Assembly: GCA_021018815.1 (NCBI GenBank)
Contig: JAITYX010000161.1
Coordinates: forward strand, 186,001 to 250,000
Reading direction: 5' to 3'
From: Talinum fruticosum
Lineage: Eukaryota; Streptophyta; Magnoliopsida; Caryophyllales; Talinaceae
Length of the DNA stretch: 64,000 nucleotides
In this document: positions 24,317 through 37,197 of the stretch, one piece after another
Position numbering within the stretch: position 1 is the first letter of the stretch
How the letters are laid out: every line of letters begins with the position of its first letter
Program-made: the position numbers and the translations under genes
The notes under the pieces: model-generated
Database searches by the model: none
What the model was told of the DNA's origin: nothing
Seen by the model: only the letters and a program-made list of their open reading frames with translations

Positions 24317-26306
24317 TGTAGGAACCACCGACCCCATTTGTCCCCTTTGTAGAAGCGGACCGGGTGCTGCACTTCTCCATAAATGTCGGGTCTCTTTTTA
24401 GAAAAGATGATTTTGAAAGACGGTTTTGAAAATTTATTAGAAATGGGGGTGTACCTCTTATTGAGATTTTTGATTTTAAAAATTTAAATTGAAACAGATT
24501 AATCAAACAATGATTTGTGGTTTTATTAATATTTTATTTTAGAAAATTATTTTTAGAAACCTCGGGATATTATTTTATGATTTAAGAAAATAACCAAAAA
24601 TTAGGTCTACTTACGCCATAAGGCTTATGGGCCCAAACTGTGTGAAAACACTATCTTTGACCAAAGCGTTGCCGGCGACCGTCCGGCGCTGGCAAGAGCA
24701 AGCACCATACGGTCGCCGGCATCAACCATGGGCCATGACCGAGGTGATCGAGTCCCAGTCCATGGCTTAAACTCTCAAAAATAAAATCCGATTTTCACCA
24801 ATTGAAATCGAAATCACGAGGAGCAATTTAAGGAGAAATAAAAAGGAAAATAAGAGTCACCGAGTTAGTTTTTCGAAATAAAAAGTAACAAAAATAAATA
24901 AAAGACTCTTTCAATCTTAGTATCGAAAAGACTAAGCTTGAAAGAGGTTTAAAATTTGACTCCATCGATCTATAACCGAGAATCAAGATTCGGGGCCCCT
25001 TCCATTCCACCCATCAATAGACCATCTTTACTAGTTTGAGATGTGAGTTTAAGAAACATGTTTCAAGCAAGCATACAACAGATAAATATTGGAATTTCAA
25101 TAAGCAAAGCATGTGAATAAAGCAATAAGACAAAATAAGAAAGCAATAAAACAAAAGCGAGTAAAGAAAGTGGTAAAGGAAAGCAATAAAAATAAATTAT
25201 AGTGCGTGGGGAGGAATTGAAAGAGATTACATCTTTGTATCCACAATACGGAAAGCGATAAAAATACAGTAATTAAATAAATCATTAAAACTAAGAAGGT
25301 AAAGAACGCCCTCGAGTTGTCCCGCCTACCGACCTTGATCTAGAACCAAATCGGAAGCGTGACGATGAGTGAACTAAAAGCGATTTTTGTGAATTTTGGA
25401 GAAGGGAGAATGATGTATGAGGATAAAAATGATGAAGATTAGGGGATTGAACGTCGGTATTGTAGTGAGGATTAGCTTATAGGAAGCCAAGAGATCGGAA
25501 TGCGTGAAGCATTCAATAACTCTTAGCTAGCTTTTTAGCGAGTGTTTAGCATAGGAAATGGACATTGCAAAATAAGAGGTTGAGGTCTCTATTTATAGAG
25601 AAGAAAGTAGGTCACAAAATGACTTAAGGAGCGAGTTAAACGAGTCGTCCAAAATGCAGTAGTGACCGACTAAAAATAAAATACCAGACCAAATCTCCTT
25701 GAACCGGAATCCCATGGACAAAGCCGAGAATCGCAATGCCAGCCAAGAAACAATGTCCTTTGGTCAAACAACCCTTACGTGTTGCAGTTGATCTCTAGAA
25801 CAAAACACAATGCTTTTGCAAAAACAAAGCCTGAAGCGTGGCGCCGTAAAATATCGTGTCATTTTGTGCGGTTGGCTTCCGTGTCTCGGTTGGATCCTTG
25901 GAGCAAAACGCAGCGCTTTGGCGAAATTTCCTATGAAGCGCAAAGCCGGCCAATGCGACGTCGTATGGACAAATTAAGCTTCATGTCTCAGTTGAACACT
26001 AAAGATGAAACATAGCATTTAACGAGCAATGAGGCTTGTTATGCGGCGTCGACCAAAGTTTGACCTTGAGCATTGACTCGGGCTTGGACCGGCCGAAATG
26101 TGAACCGGCCCAAAGAAAATAAGGTTGATTTTTTTGTGCTAAAAGGTTTTGTGGTTCACTAGCTTCCGTCACGCCAATCATACTCGACCGTGATCCGAAT
26201 CCGCAAAAGGATTGGGATTTCATCACCGTGCTCGACCAAATAAAATACGGAAATAAAAGATATAAGAGCGATACGTTTTCGGTGCCTTAGTGCCAAGGAA
26301 ATCTTT
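24317..26306 (+). mobile_element. LTR-like noncoding insert (candidate solo LTR) in the Gypsy integrase
   Basis: About 2 kb without coding capacity, placed inside the integrase reading frame, which resumes at 26311. It starts TGTAGGAACC, a typical LTR start. The bases before it (GTACC, 24312-24316) nearly match those after it (TTACC, 26306-26310), a decayed 5-bp duplication. The right end is not a clean CA, so the boundary is uncertain by a few bases. There is a long A-rich tract around 24830-25200. Its family is not clear; size and style fit a large Gypsy-type LTR. Confidence 0.6.
25775..26015. repeat. Imperfect tandem repeat inside the LTR-like insert
   Basis: Two to three degenerate units of roughly 100 bp share TTG-rich starts followed by GAGCAAAACGCAGCGCTTT and AACAAAACACAATGCTTTT style segments and GAAGCG words. 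Spacing is irregular. Subrepeats are common in large LTRs. Confidence 0.5.
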
Positions 26307-26310
26307 TACC

Positions 26311-26880
26311 AAGCTCACACCTATCACCTTTTGTTTTCTATTAGCCATGTAGGGGATGGACATCCTGGGACCCTTAAAGGTACTCGGTTAGTGACAAAAC
26401 CTTTTCATGGTTGTTAAGTACTTCACGAAATGGGTCGAAGCTAAAGTGATGGCCTCCATAACCTTTAATGAAGTTAGAAAGTTGATCTAGAAAAGCATCA
26501 TTACAAGGTTTGGGGTGCCGAGAGCCATGATCTTCGATAATGCCAACAATTGGAGACAGATAAGGTTAGTGAATACCTTGCCCAATACCATTGTCAATCC
26601 CGCTTCACTACTATTTCTTGCCCCCAAACAAACGGCCAGGCCTAGTCGACCAAGAAAACCATATTGAGTGCCTTGAATTGAAAGTTGGATGAGAGTAAGG
26701 AAACTGGCTCGATGAATTACAAGGCATCATGTGGTCAATTAAGACCACAAAAAGTCGACCACCTGTGAAACACCTTTTATGTTTGTGTATGGGTCGAAGT
26801 CGTGCTTCCGGTCGAAGTCGCTCTTCACACCCCAGCTTCATAGGTTTTCAAGAAGAGTTTAACAATATGGCACTAAGGTA
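26311..26880 (+). pseudogene. Ty3/Gypsy pol, third piece: integrase core
   Basis: Starts with LTPITFCFLLAM then GMDILGP (about 26313-26372; one Trp codon is now TAG). Continues with VVKYFTKWVEAKV and KLIxKSIITRFGVP, then the GNWLDELQGIMWSIKTT stretch (26696-26745) and ETPFMFVYGSKSC (about 26768-26810), standard plant Gypsy integrase landmarks. Ends with FNNMALR at about 26855-26877, where copia-C begins. The next expected residues are found at 62765. Confidence 0.85.
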
Positions 26881-28281
26881 TGAAGATTCATGTATAACTC
26901 TCTCTCTCTCTCATAGTTTTGAATTCAAGTCATTCACACATCTTTAAGTTTTCATTTTTGTCTAACTCACTCAGAAACCATCTATGAGTAAAACGCTTAA
27001 CTCCGGGTTTCGAACCACTCAAATGCAACTCGGACTATCATCATGCCTAAATAATTTCACATGCATAACTTATTTTGAGCTTTGACTTATTGCAAAAGTT
27101 GAAAAGAAATTACCGTGTTAATTTAAACATTAAGTCGAACTATTTATTAACTTAGATTATTTATTTGGCAAATTGATGCATTGAGTCTATACAATTTTAA
27201 CTCTTCATTCACCAAAGAGATAGACACAAAATGGAACTAGAACATATTGAATATTAGACTCAGAAAATTCCATTATACAAGTTAAGGATAATTAAGTGCT
27301 TAATTATTTGAATTAATTTTTATCCTTGACTAATCTTGGACCAAAGTATTTTTATAATTTGAGTACCACTTTGATTTGCTTTTGTAAGATGATTAAAGTG
27401 ATTTAATCTCAATTTGAAAAGCAAAGAAACCGACTTCTAACCATTAAACACTAGTAGACAAAAAGTCATTGTTTTAGGACATGCGCAAACATCATGTCAA
27501 GGTTGTTTGTTTCCATTTCCGAGAAACTTCAACTTTGAGTTTAATGGTTGTTTCCACCCAGATTTCAGTCACGATTACTGGGTTAAACCACCTTTTGAGC
27601 CAAGGACTGAAGCATAATGTTCAGGTTTACAACGTTTCTCTTTTGAGGACTCGGATCGTCCGTCGAACGGCTAGTGAAGCTTCTAGTGCAGGATCGGTTA
27701 TAACGGTTATTTGCCCTACCGATTATAAATTGAAGCCACTTTACAAGGCTTAGAGAAGTGATGAAATTGATGGAATTCAACTCTAATTTTATTCTCTCAA
27801 TGTTTTTTAGATTTCAACTGTGTACTTAAGTTTTTCTCAACTTCGAATTAAAACAGAACAAGTCTTGTAATCAATCAAACTCTTACTTTTTCATTTTTCC
27901 GTAATTTCCCTTGACTTAGTTGTAAGGGGGTAACTTAGCTAAGTTGTGCCTAGCTATAAGGGGTAACTAAGTTAGGATGTACTAGGGCTGATTTTTGTGC
28001 CTAGGGAAATTTGTACTGAATTTTTCAAGGGAGCAATTCTGTAAGAGTGAGCCATTGTATTTTGGGATTCAAAATAGTGGATTTGACTTGGTGTTTGAAT
28101 TGAGATTGTCCATGGTTTACTGTCCCTGAAGGGTTTCCACGTATTTTTTGTGTACTTACTTTTTGAGTTCATTCTAAACTTAGAATCTCTTGTCTAAGTT
28201 CTAACTTAGCAAAAAATCTTTGCCTTCTCACCCTATTCACTCCCTTCTAGGGTGACTTAGACTCTTAAGAGCAAACCTTCA
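26881..28281 (+). repeat. 5' LTR of copia-C
   Basis: 1401 bp, TGAAGATTCATG to GAGCAAACCTTCA. A candidate TATA box (TATAAATT) lies at 27724-27731 and a (CT)n run at 26900-26914. Pairs with 61306-62759. Confidence 0.9.
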
Positions 28282-28282
28282 A

Positions 28283-28296
28283 TTGGTATCGAGCCT
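28283..28296 (+). promoter_or_regulatory. Primer binding site of copia-C (tRNA-Met type)
   Basis: TTGGTATCGAGCC directly after the LTR. The canonical site reads TGGTATCAGAGCC, so one base of CAGAG is missing, the same change as in copia-D. Confidence 0.85.
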
Positions 28297-28338
28297 AACA
28301 TTCTCAAAGGAAATAACAATCCTTGGTTTAAAGATCAG

Positions 28339-30140
28339 ATGGCTCTTAACTATAGAGCGTTCGATGAAGGAAGATCTTTCACCGGACCACCCATGTTCAA
28401 GGGATCAAACTTCGCGCACTGGAAGAAGATCAAGGAATGCTTCATCCAAGTCTACGATGAAGATGTGTGGAACATCGTTTGTAATGGCAACTATATTCCC
28501 ATCAGGACAGATGGCACTTATACAGATAGCCAAGGTGAAGTCATAATCCACTACTGGGTAGAACGAGAAGTATAAAAAACTTCAAGGCAATGAACACACT
28601 GATATGTGCCATTGACTAAGCGGAATACAACGAGTATCCGCCTATGATACTGCTAAGGAAGTCCGGGACACACTGGTCACTACTTATGAAGGCACTAGTC
28701 AAGTGAAGCTAGCAAAGATAAATTAGTATCTCCATAAGTACCAGATTTTCAAGTTGGAGGCTAATGAGAAAATAACTCAAATGTAAATCTGCTTCACTAA
28801 GATTGTCACTAATCTCAAGTCCCTTGGAAGGAAGATATCCCATTAAGAGATTGACAGAAAAATTATGAGGAGTTTACCCAAGAGAAGATGGGGTCCCAAG
28901 GTGACTTCTATTTAAGAAGCTAAGGAGCTTACTCAATTGACACCGGATGAACTAATAGACAAAACTACTCACCCATGAGTTTTATCTAGAGGACGAACAA
29001 TCTAAGGCCAACACTAAAAGAAACATTTCTATCAAAGCCTCGGAAGAACCTGGTCCTAGACTGAGCTACTCGGATTCTGAAGAAGACCCCATGACACTTC
29101 TAGCCCGAGGATTCAAGAAAATGATGAAATACAAAAAGTGGCGAGAAGAAACCTAAGCAAGAGTTCTACAAGAAGGATAGAAAAGGTAAATTCTCATCTC
29201 CTTCAATTTAACCTTAACTAAGAACTATGGTTGTTTTGAGTGTGGCAGCAAAGAGCATATAGTCAAGGACTATCCGAAGAGGAGAAAGGATAGAAATAAG
29301 AAAAAGGATGTGCCAGCCACCTGGAGCGATGATCAATCGAAGAAGATAATGACATGTCGATGAGTCAAAGTGTCTCATGGCTCTGTCGGACTCGGTAGTT
29401 GGATCCGAGTCGGAAAGTGAAGCATTAGATACTAAGGAAAGAGACACACATGAGGTAATCAACTACTTTCTCAAATTCTCCAAGTATGATCTAGCTAGAT
29501 ACATTTTTACTTTAGAGGAGAAGTCCAATTCTTCCGAATTTAAAGAGAAATTAAAGTCTCTTAATGTTGAGAACAATTCTTTGTAAAATGATTCAGAAAA
29601 GCTGAGACAAAACCCGAAGGTACTTGAGACTAGTAGTCAAGATAATGAGACCGAGTCGGAGTGCCTCATAACGAGAGAATGAGCAATTGAAACGAAGCTC
29701 ATTGAGTCTCGGGAGTTAGTTTTGAAGCTTACTCAAGGGTTAGAAAAACCTTGATTTACTACTTGGCTCTCGGTGTGTCTCTTTTCAAAAAGAAGGATTT
29801 AGTTACAATGCTTGAATAGGAAGATAATTTCCACAAAGTCTTTTCAAAACTGATTCCAAAATAATTAAGTTCACAAAGGCTTAGCATGGTCCCATTCATT
29901 TAAAGAAGAAAGGGACTGAGCCCAAACCAGACTTTTAAGAAAAAGTCTTCTCAACTAGTTTACAAAAAGAGATGATTTCAAAAGAAAGAGACACAGAGTC
30001 GGTTTTACAAGACGAAGACTCAAAATTAAACCAAACCCAAAGTCATTCAAATCCGGGTTCCCAAACGCGCTATTCCTTAGAAAATTACAACAGTAAAAAC
30101 AATTCATCGAGTTTATAAAAGGAAGTGAAAAGAGTTAGTT
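28339..30140 (+). pseudogene. gag: Copia-C gag
   Basis: Starts MALNYRAFDEGRSFTGPP, the same block as in A, B and D. The capsid-like part extends to about 28990 with stops. A zinc knuckle near 29230-29275 reads CFECGSKEHIVKD followed by Tyr, so the last Cys of CCHC is lost. An acidic Ser/Asp/Glu segment (29377-29450) and helical stretches (29455-29720) follow. Basic segments (29950-30110) lead to protease. Stops at several places. Confidence 0.82.
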
Positions 30141-33087
30141 TGTTTCTATTTTGCAGGTGACTCAGGAACATAAAGGTTGCTTGGTACTTAGACAATGGAT
30201 GGTCTCACCACGTGTATGGTGATTCAAGACTCTTGTTAGAATTTTAAGACATGAAAGGACTAAAGGTCACATTTGGAGATAACAAGCAAATGCAAGACTG
30301 TTAGCAATGGTAGAATTAGACAAGGAGAGAACTCAGTTAGTCCAAGTATATCTTGCAAAAGGTCTAAAGTATAATCTTATGGGTATCTCTCAACCGTGTA
30401 ACAAAGGTCACGAGGTAAGATTCACTCGGACTAATTGCTTCATTTATGATGCAATCACCAAAGAGACAAATCTCTCTGGTATGAGGTCATGTAACATATA
30501 TACTATTCCTCTTTCGATTCCAGTCAAGATTTATCATGTTTACAAGCTTCGAGTGAATGATGATTCATGTATATGGCATCATAGATTAGGTCATATCATT
30601 ATGCATACAATCAAGAAACTTGCAGCTAATGGATTAGTCTAAGGACTACCTAACTGCTCATTTAAGAAGGATAAAATATGTGATGCATGCAGAAAAGGAA
30701 AACAAGTTAGATCATCATTTAAGCCACTCAAAATTATTTGTACATCCAAAGTGGTTGAATTGATACATATGTATTTGTGTGGTGAAATTCCTATTAAAAG
30801 CTTAGGAGGTAAATCGTATGTACTAGTCATGGTTGATAATTACTCACGATTTACTTGCGTTTGTTTTCTAAAGAACAAGAATAAAGCCTTCAGAGAGTTC
30901 ACTAAGAGCTGTAGGAAAATACAAGTGGAGTCCGAGATTTAGATTAAGAGAATTCGAACCGACCATGGAAGGGATTTCTACTACTCATAATTTGTAGACT
31001 TTTGTGACAAGAATGACATCTCCCACAACTTTTCAACACCTATAACTCCTCACCAAAATGGATTAGTAAAGAGAAAGAATAGAACTCTAGAAGAAATAGG
31101 AAGGACCATGATGATTGAAAATGAATTTCCTTATTATTTCTAGGCTGAGCCGATGGACACAACAAAGTACACTCGACCGGATGCCTCATTCGACCCATTT
31201 TGAAGAAAACACCCTATGAGCTATGCAAAGAGAAGAAACCCGACATTTCCTACTTCAAACCATTCGGATGTAAACTCTTTGTGCATAACAATGGGAAGGA
31301 TCATCTATGTAAATTTTATGCAAGGTCGGATGAAGGTATTTTTCTTCATTATTCATCTCATAGCAAAGCTTATCGAATTTTTAACAAGAATACTAACAAA
31401 GTGGAAGAAAGCGTCCACATTATCTTTGATAAGGTTGATAATGGCAGGATAAGTGAATCCACTTTCTTTGACCTCAAGCTTAGAAGAGATGATGATGACT
31501 TAGTGGAAGCCGAGCTCGGAATGATCAAGAACAAGAGAACCGAGCCCACTTTGAATAAACTAGCTTAAGAACAAGCTCGGACCATTGAAGCACAAGTTAA
31601 AGAAGAGACTAACAAACCGAGCCAGTTGAAGAACAAAGTATTCAACCACCAAATCTAGTAAACCAGAGAATAGGTAGAGCTTTCAAATATTCATGAAGTC
31701 ATCCACCTGAGAACATCATCTCGGACATCAATAATAGGGTAAGAACTCATTCTTCTTTGCAAATTTATGTGCATTTTCTACATTCATATCATTAATTGAA
31801 CATAAAAACATACTAGAAGCCCTACTTGAACCTAAATAGGTATATGCCATACAAGAAGAACTACCACAATTTGAAAGAAACCAAGTTTGAACTTTGACCA
31901 AATGACCTTCGACAACCCAATTATAGGAACCAAATGGGTATTCAAGAACAAACTAGACGAGGGAGGCATAGTAGTCGAAACAAAGCTAGACTAGTTATTC
32001 AAGGATATAATCAAGAAGAGGGAATTGATTATGGGCAAACCAGTTCACTTGTTGCTAGGATTTGAGGCAATCGGAATTCTTCAGCTTTTGCGTCCAACAT
32101 GAACATTAAATATATCAAATAGATGTTGAGTGAGCTTTGCTTAATGGTAATATTCAAGAAGTTTATGTTGAGCAAACCCTTGGATTTAAAAACTCTTAAT
32201 TTCCTAATCATGTTTTCAAATTGCAAAAATCTTTGTATAGTTTGAAACAAGCTCCAAGAGCTTAGTATGAAAGGTTAAGTAGCTTCTTGGTTGAAAATGA
32301 TTTCCAAAAAGGTCTTATTGACAAAACTCTTTTTCACAAAAACCAAGGGGAATGACTTTCTCATTATTCGATTTACGTTGATAGACATATTTTTGGAGCT
32401 ACTAATGAAATTCTATGTCAAGCGTTTTCTATGTTGATAGACATGAGTTTTAAATAAGTATGATGGGAGAACTCAACGTCTTTCTTAGACCGCAAATCAA
32501 ACAAGAAAAGAATGGTATCTTTTTCGTCAATCCAAACACACTAAGGAGTTACTCAAGAAGTATAAGGTACAAGATGTCAAACATATAGCAACTCCAATGA
32601 CTAATACCAAACTGGACTCGGATGAGAAAGGTAAAGTCGTAGATCGAAAATTCTATAAAGGTATGATTAGTTCTTTACTTTATCTTACATCTAATAGACT
32701 AGATATTATGTTTAGTGTTTGTTTATGTGTCGAATCATATCTCACTACGAGTAAAGAGAATATTCGGATATCTTGTAGAAACTCGGACACTTGGTATCCG
32801 GTATTCAAATGACTCGAGTCCGACCCTTAGTGGATAATCGGATGTTGACCGTACTAGATACAAGGTTGATAGAAAGAGTACACCAAGAGCATGTCAATTT
32901 CTAGGTCAATCACTCATATCCTCGCACTCAAAGAAGCAAAACTCGGTTGCTTTATCAACTGCCGAGGAAGAGTACGTAGCAGCTGGAGCCTCGCTGTGCT
33001 CAAATTTTATAGATCAAACAACACTTTAAGGATCGAGAACTGTCATTGACAGCCATCCCCATCAAGTGTGACAACCAAAGTGCCAAA
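30141..33087 (+). pseudogene. pol: Copia-C pol, first piece: protease, integrase, RT, RNase H start
   Basis: Protease site near 30184: AWYLDNGWSHH, where DSGC is usual. Integrase zinc finger 30570-30690 keeps HRLGH and CDAC. The integrase core has MYLCGEIPIKSLGGKSYVLV (30769-30828), and its C-terminal part is 31200-31568. RT starts near 31850, with VKxALLNG-like sequence around 32120. The YVDD box is written YVDR at 32374-32385. RNase H begins near 32830 and shows KSTPRACQFLGQS and STAEEEYVAAGA (32955-32990). It ends IKCDNQSA at 33084, where the outer CACTA starts. Confidence 0.85.
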
Positions 33088-33505
33088 CACTACTACAAAA
33101 ACCACTTTTAAGTACGGTTAATTGGAGTTGTCTATGTGGCCGTCGTTGTATGAAGCATCTTTTTCTATGTTTCAAAACCATAGTAATAGGTCATTACATG
33201 ATGACAGTTCGGATGGAATACCATAGCCATAGGTCACTCTATGACGACGGTTTCTTCATCCGAACCGTAGTCGTAGGCTTATCTATGACGACGATTCTTC
33301 ATATGAACCGTCGTCATAGGCCTTCTTCGTAGTTCAAAAAACTTATTACAGAGCACCTATGACGATGTTTCATATGAAGAATCATCGTCATAGATAAGAA
33401 CCATAGTCATAGGCCTTCAACCAATCCTTTTACTACGGTTCTTTCTTAAGAACCGTAGTAATAGGTCCGATTTTTTAAAAATATTTTTCTTGTGTTTGCT
33501 TCCGC
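33088..33505. repeat. Left terminus and subterminal palindromes of the outer CACTA
   Basis: Several near-palindromic units of 35-40 bp built from CTATGACGACGGTTCTTC and its complement GAACCGTCGTCATAG (33235-33450). Such units bind the element's own proteins in En/Spm. Each unit could fold on itself. Matching units in inverted order lie at 58241-58535. Confidence 0.75.
33503..33505. repeat. Left target-site duplication of the inner CACTA (CGC)
   Basis: CGC before the inner element. CGC also follows its right end at 53805-53807. Three bases is the CACTA standard. Confidence 0.75.
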
Positions 33506-33850
33506 CATTACTAGAAAAAAGGCTTCTAACGACGAATAAATTGGTCGTTAAAAGTACATTTTAACGTCGTTAAAAGTGATTAACGACCAAAAAATTTTGG
33601 TCGTCGATCGTCGTTAGTGCTTCCCTCGTTGATACTTTTACGATGACTTTAAAATTTTTGTCGTCACTTAAAATAACGATGAAACAAGATGTCGTCGTAA
33701 TTAGTTGATTGAATAACGATAAACTACATATCATTAACGAAAAAAATTTTCGTCGTAGATTTAAAAGAACCATAAATACAAAAATTAAAATCATGATCAT
33801 TAACAACCAATTTGGTTCATCGTTATTTCTTTAACGATTAACATTTTCAT
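33506..33850. repeat. Left terminus and subterminal repeats of the inner CACTA
   Basis: Repeated short units on both strands: TTAACGACG, GGTCGTTA, TCGTCGTA and CGTTATT. They resemble but differ from the units of the outer element. Confidence 0.7.
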
Positions 33851-35210
33851 TGTTAATAATATTATGGATAACCTAAATATATAATTTTGCCAATTATCTT
33901 TAAAGTAATGTAATAAACTATTGATCATTAATATGTATATATAGTAACAACAAACTCGAATTGATATGTATTAATTCCTTTGAATACCACTGGTCCGTCG
34001 ATACACAACAACAAACATAACCTAATATCAAAAGCATCCTAAAACACATAATCTAAAAAACAATCGAGGAAACTAGAAGTTCTCATAGTAATTGATATCC
34101 GAGTACAAGCAATATTAACCAAAAACTAAAAAAAATGAAGTCCTCCAAATGATTTAGGAAGTATAAATCTTCATCAACTACTCATAAAAGGTAAGGAAGT
34201 GTTGGAACTTGAATAAGCGAGTCTACATCTCCAAACAAATCCACATCCGTAAAAAATACGAGAATTATTAGAAGTTTTACAAAATTGCAAAACTATTCAA
34301 CTTCTTATCAAACATATGTAACTCAAACAAACAACCACCACTTGATGTTCCGAGCTACAACTTCATCATGAGTGCATTGCATTACAATACATGCAGAAGT
34401 TGTCGCTGCATCTCCATCGCAAATATCAAAGATGCATGAATGTTTGAAAATGGTCAAACAAACTTTGTCCATGGATGGAAGGGTTATACCAAGGGCATCA
34501 ACACCATGACAAGGAGACAGGAAGAGCTGAGGAGAGCATAATAGGTTAGACTTTCTAAAAAGGGATAAATCTCTGAAGTCAATCAAGTTAAGAGCAAGTG
34601 CAATGGAAATATATCCATATATATCCATGATTCCTACACATCAACATTCTTTCTTTCCAATCTCAAAAAATATATTGTTCCCTACAATCAAAAAGTATTT
34701 TGTTCAATCAAGGAACCACAAAGCAAAGCTAACGAGATCTTAGTGCCAAACTTACGATTCTTCGATAAAGCATATTCAGGAAAAATCAAGTCTTTAATAG
34801 TGTTCTTACACTTGATTAAAACCTATATGTCAAAATCATGCTCGACTTTGTCACAAGTATCTTTATAACCTTCCTACTCCAGAATCACAATTATAATCAC
34901 AAATCCAAAAGGAAGTCCCAAAAGTAAATGTTTCAATTCTTTCCCTCTAAATGTGACAACAAATCTTAGGCGACCGAAGTATATCCCAATTGTCAACTAT
35001 TAACCGGTTACACTAAGTTTCAATCACATTGACCTTCATGTCTCACCTCAAACAATGTTTGATATTTCATCGCATTCTATTAAACTAAATCAAGCTGCTC
35101 ACCTGGCGAAAACAAGGTTTATTTTAAGTCGATGGATTATGGATGTTGAACTGCTGGAAAAGGGCATCCTTGAAATTCGCTATTTCGACTTAACCGACTC
35201 TAAATGATTT
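33851..35210. other. 3' part of the inner CACTA, no gene recognised
   Basis: A/T-rich, probably untranslated or intronic sequence of the second CACTA gene. A 101-codon minus-strand ORF at 34323-34628 has no recognisable motif. It may be an exon or chance. Confidence 0.4.
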
Positions 35211-35545
35211 TGAAGCTTTTCATTTTATGTTTCAACTATTGCCACACGTTCATGAAGAACCTCATTTTTCTTTCTAGCGAGCATGGAGTTCAATTTCAAG
35301 TTCAGCTCTAGTAGGACAAGGTCCCCTTAAATCTTTTGCCTTTACTCCTCCTCAAAAGCCAACAACTCGATCTTTCGATTTTGATTTGAAAACCTTATTA
35401 GCTATCTGCACATTAAATAGGAAAAATGCATATATAAAACATAACTATCGTGTAACATGTTATAAAAATTATTTTCTAAAAACACAATCTACCTCTAGAT
35501 GGGAAAGAGAAGGGTCTTTTTCTATAACATCTCGGATTTCATCCT
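35211..35545 (-). pseudogene. Coiled-coil exon(s) of a second CACTA protein
   Basis: On the minus strand, DEIRDVIEKDPSLSHLEVD (near 35500-35530) and, after a gap that looks like an intron, IELLAFEEE and LNSMLARKKNEVLHERVAIVE (35225-35390; two stops inside). The heptad-like Leu/Ile/Val spacing suggests a coiled coil, as at the C-terminus of TNPA or Transposase_24-type proteins. Downstream of TNP2 in reading direction, as in other CACTA elements. No firm family match by eye. Confidence 0.4.
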
Positions 35546-35568
35546 ATAAAGTACAACAATGACATTAA

Positions 35569-37182
35569 TGAAGGTTTGCTCTAGGAGAGGCTAAGTCGCC
35601 CTAAAGGGGGTGAATAGGGTGATGAAGGAATTTGCCTGAATTTAAAATAGATATGAATCCGAGGTGAGCGAGAGTCAAGGATGAACTCGAAAACCGCTAA
35701 CTTAGAATTCGAGTGAAGAGTGAAGAAACAGATTAAGCGGAACTTTGAAATAGTCCGAGTCTAAAATGCACTCGGAAAAGTAATAACTCGGAACATACGT
35801 GGAAACCCTCCTGGGGAAAAAAACCATGGACCGTGCTAATCCAAGCATCAAGTCAAATCCACTATTTTGAGTCCACATAGATCGACTCAACCCGAGTTGT
35901 TCCCTTGGACAACTCCTTACAAGTTTTTCCTAGACTCGAAATTACCTTATACTGTTCTAGTACTTCCTAACTGAGATCACCCTTATAGTTAGGGACAAGC
36001 GAGCTGAGTTAACCCTTACGGCTCGGTCAACGGACCTTACTTAGAGAGTAAGAAAGAGAGTGTTTGTAATCGAGTACAAGACCTTACAACTAAAAAAATA
36101 TTAAATATAGAATTGGAGTTGTAAGTAGAAGATTAAGAATGAATACAATGACTTTTGCTCAAGTTTGTGTATTAACAATTTGGTTCGAGCAATCTTCAAG
36201 TCATGGAAGTTGGCTTCTATTTATAGATGACCAAGCAGCTTAGCCGTTGTGTCCATCGTCCGACTAGAAGTCCCTTGTGACCGTTATAATGGATTTTCCG
36301 AGTCACTCGGAAAATATCCGTTCGAATATGAACGTTGGGCAACGGTTCTTGACTCTTTTGGAAGTCCCAAAACCACTTGGTGGTGTCTTTAAAAAATAAA
36401 GTGGAAACCACCGTTGAGCTTGGTGTTATAGTTTTCCGAGTTTGGAAACGAGACAACCCTAACACGAGTGTGCGGGGCTAGGTCGAGAGGTGGAAAAAGC
36501 CTTGTCTGCTGGTGATTTGACGTTTTGAAGTCTGGTTACTTTTGCAATTCAAAAATAGGATAGCCTCATTTGAATAACCTACAAACGTAAATCAATTTGG
36601 TTCTCAAAGTATAAAATACTTTGGTCCAAGATTAGACACGAGATAATAACATAATGAAGATAATTAAATGACTAATTATCCGAGTCGAGAAAAGGAATGG
36701 AATTTTCTGCGTCTAATATCCATGATACTCAAAATTCCATATGAGTTAGTCTAAAAGAGAATCAAGTTAGACAAAGAATATCGAGTGAACAAACTTGATC
36801 TAGACTAGACAAAGTTCAAAGAAAATATGCTTGACTTAGAAGAATGAATTAACAAGGTAATTCTTGGAACACGAAGTCGGACCTAAGTTTATGTGTGTGG
36901 AATAAAGTGTTTGAACATGCAATATACTTGAGTGTTGAGTGACTCGGAACCGAGTGAGAAGAGGCATGTAGACGTAAGCTTTCCGAGTCGAGTCACTCGG
37001 TTAGAATCAATCGGAAACATATATAGTACATTCTATAACACTCGGATAGAATGCTATATCACTCAGAAAAGTTTCTAAAGCACATGGAATGGCTTGGAAT
37101 CAAAACTCTATAGGAGAAGAAGTCTTATACCTGATTCCTCGATGGAACTCGGAAAAGAGTATGGATATAGTCCGAGTCTTCA
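35569..37182 (-). repeat. Left (3') LTR of copia-D, divergent subfamily
   Basis: 1614 bp, TGAAGGTTTGCTCTAGG to CGAGTCTTCA, next to the polypurine tract. It shares landmark words with LTR-B (TCTATTTATAGATGACCAAG near 36217) but differs strongly in its first 300 bp. Confidence 0.82.
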
Positions 37183-37197
37183 ATCTCCGCCTTTTGA
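37183..37197 (-). promoter_or_regulatory. Polypurine tract of copia-D
   Basis: Minus-strand reading TCAAAAGGCGGAGAT, directly beside the LTR. One pyrimidine interrupts the run. Confidence 0.65.

Noticed and set aside
34323..34628. Functional assignment for a 101-codon minus-strand ORF
   Set aside because: No motif or family resemblance; may be chance or an exon of the second CACTA gene.
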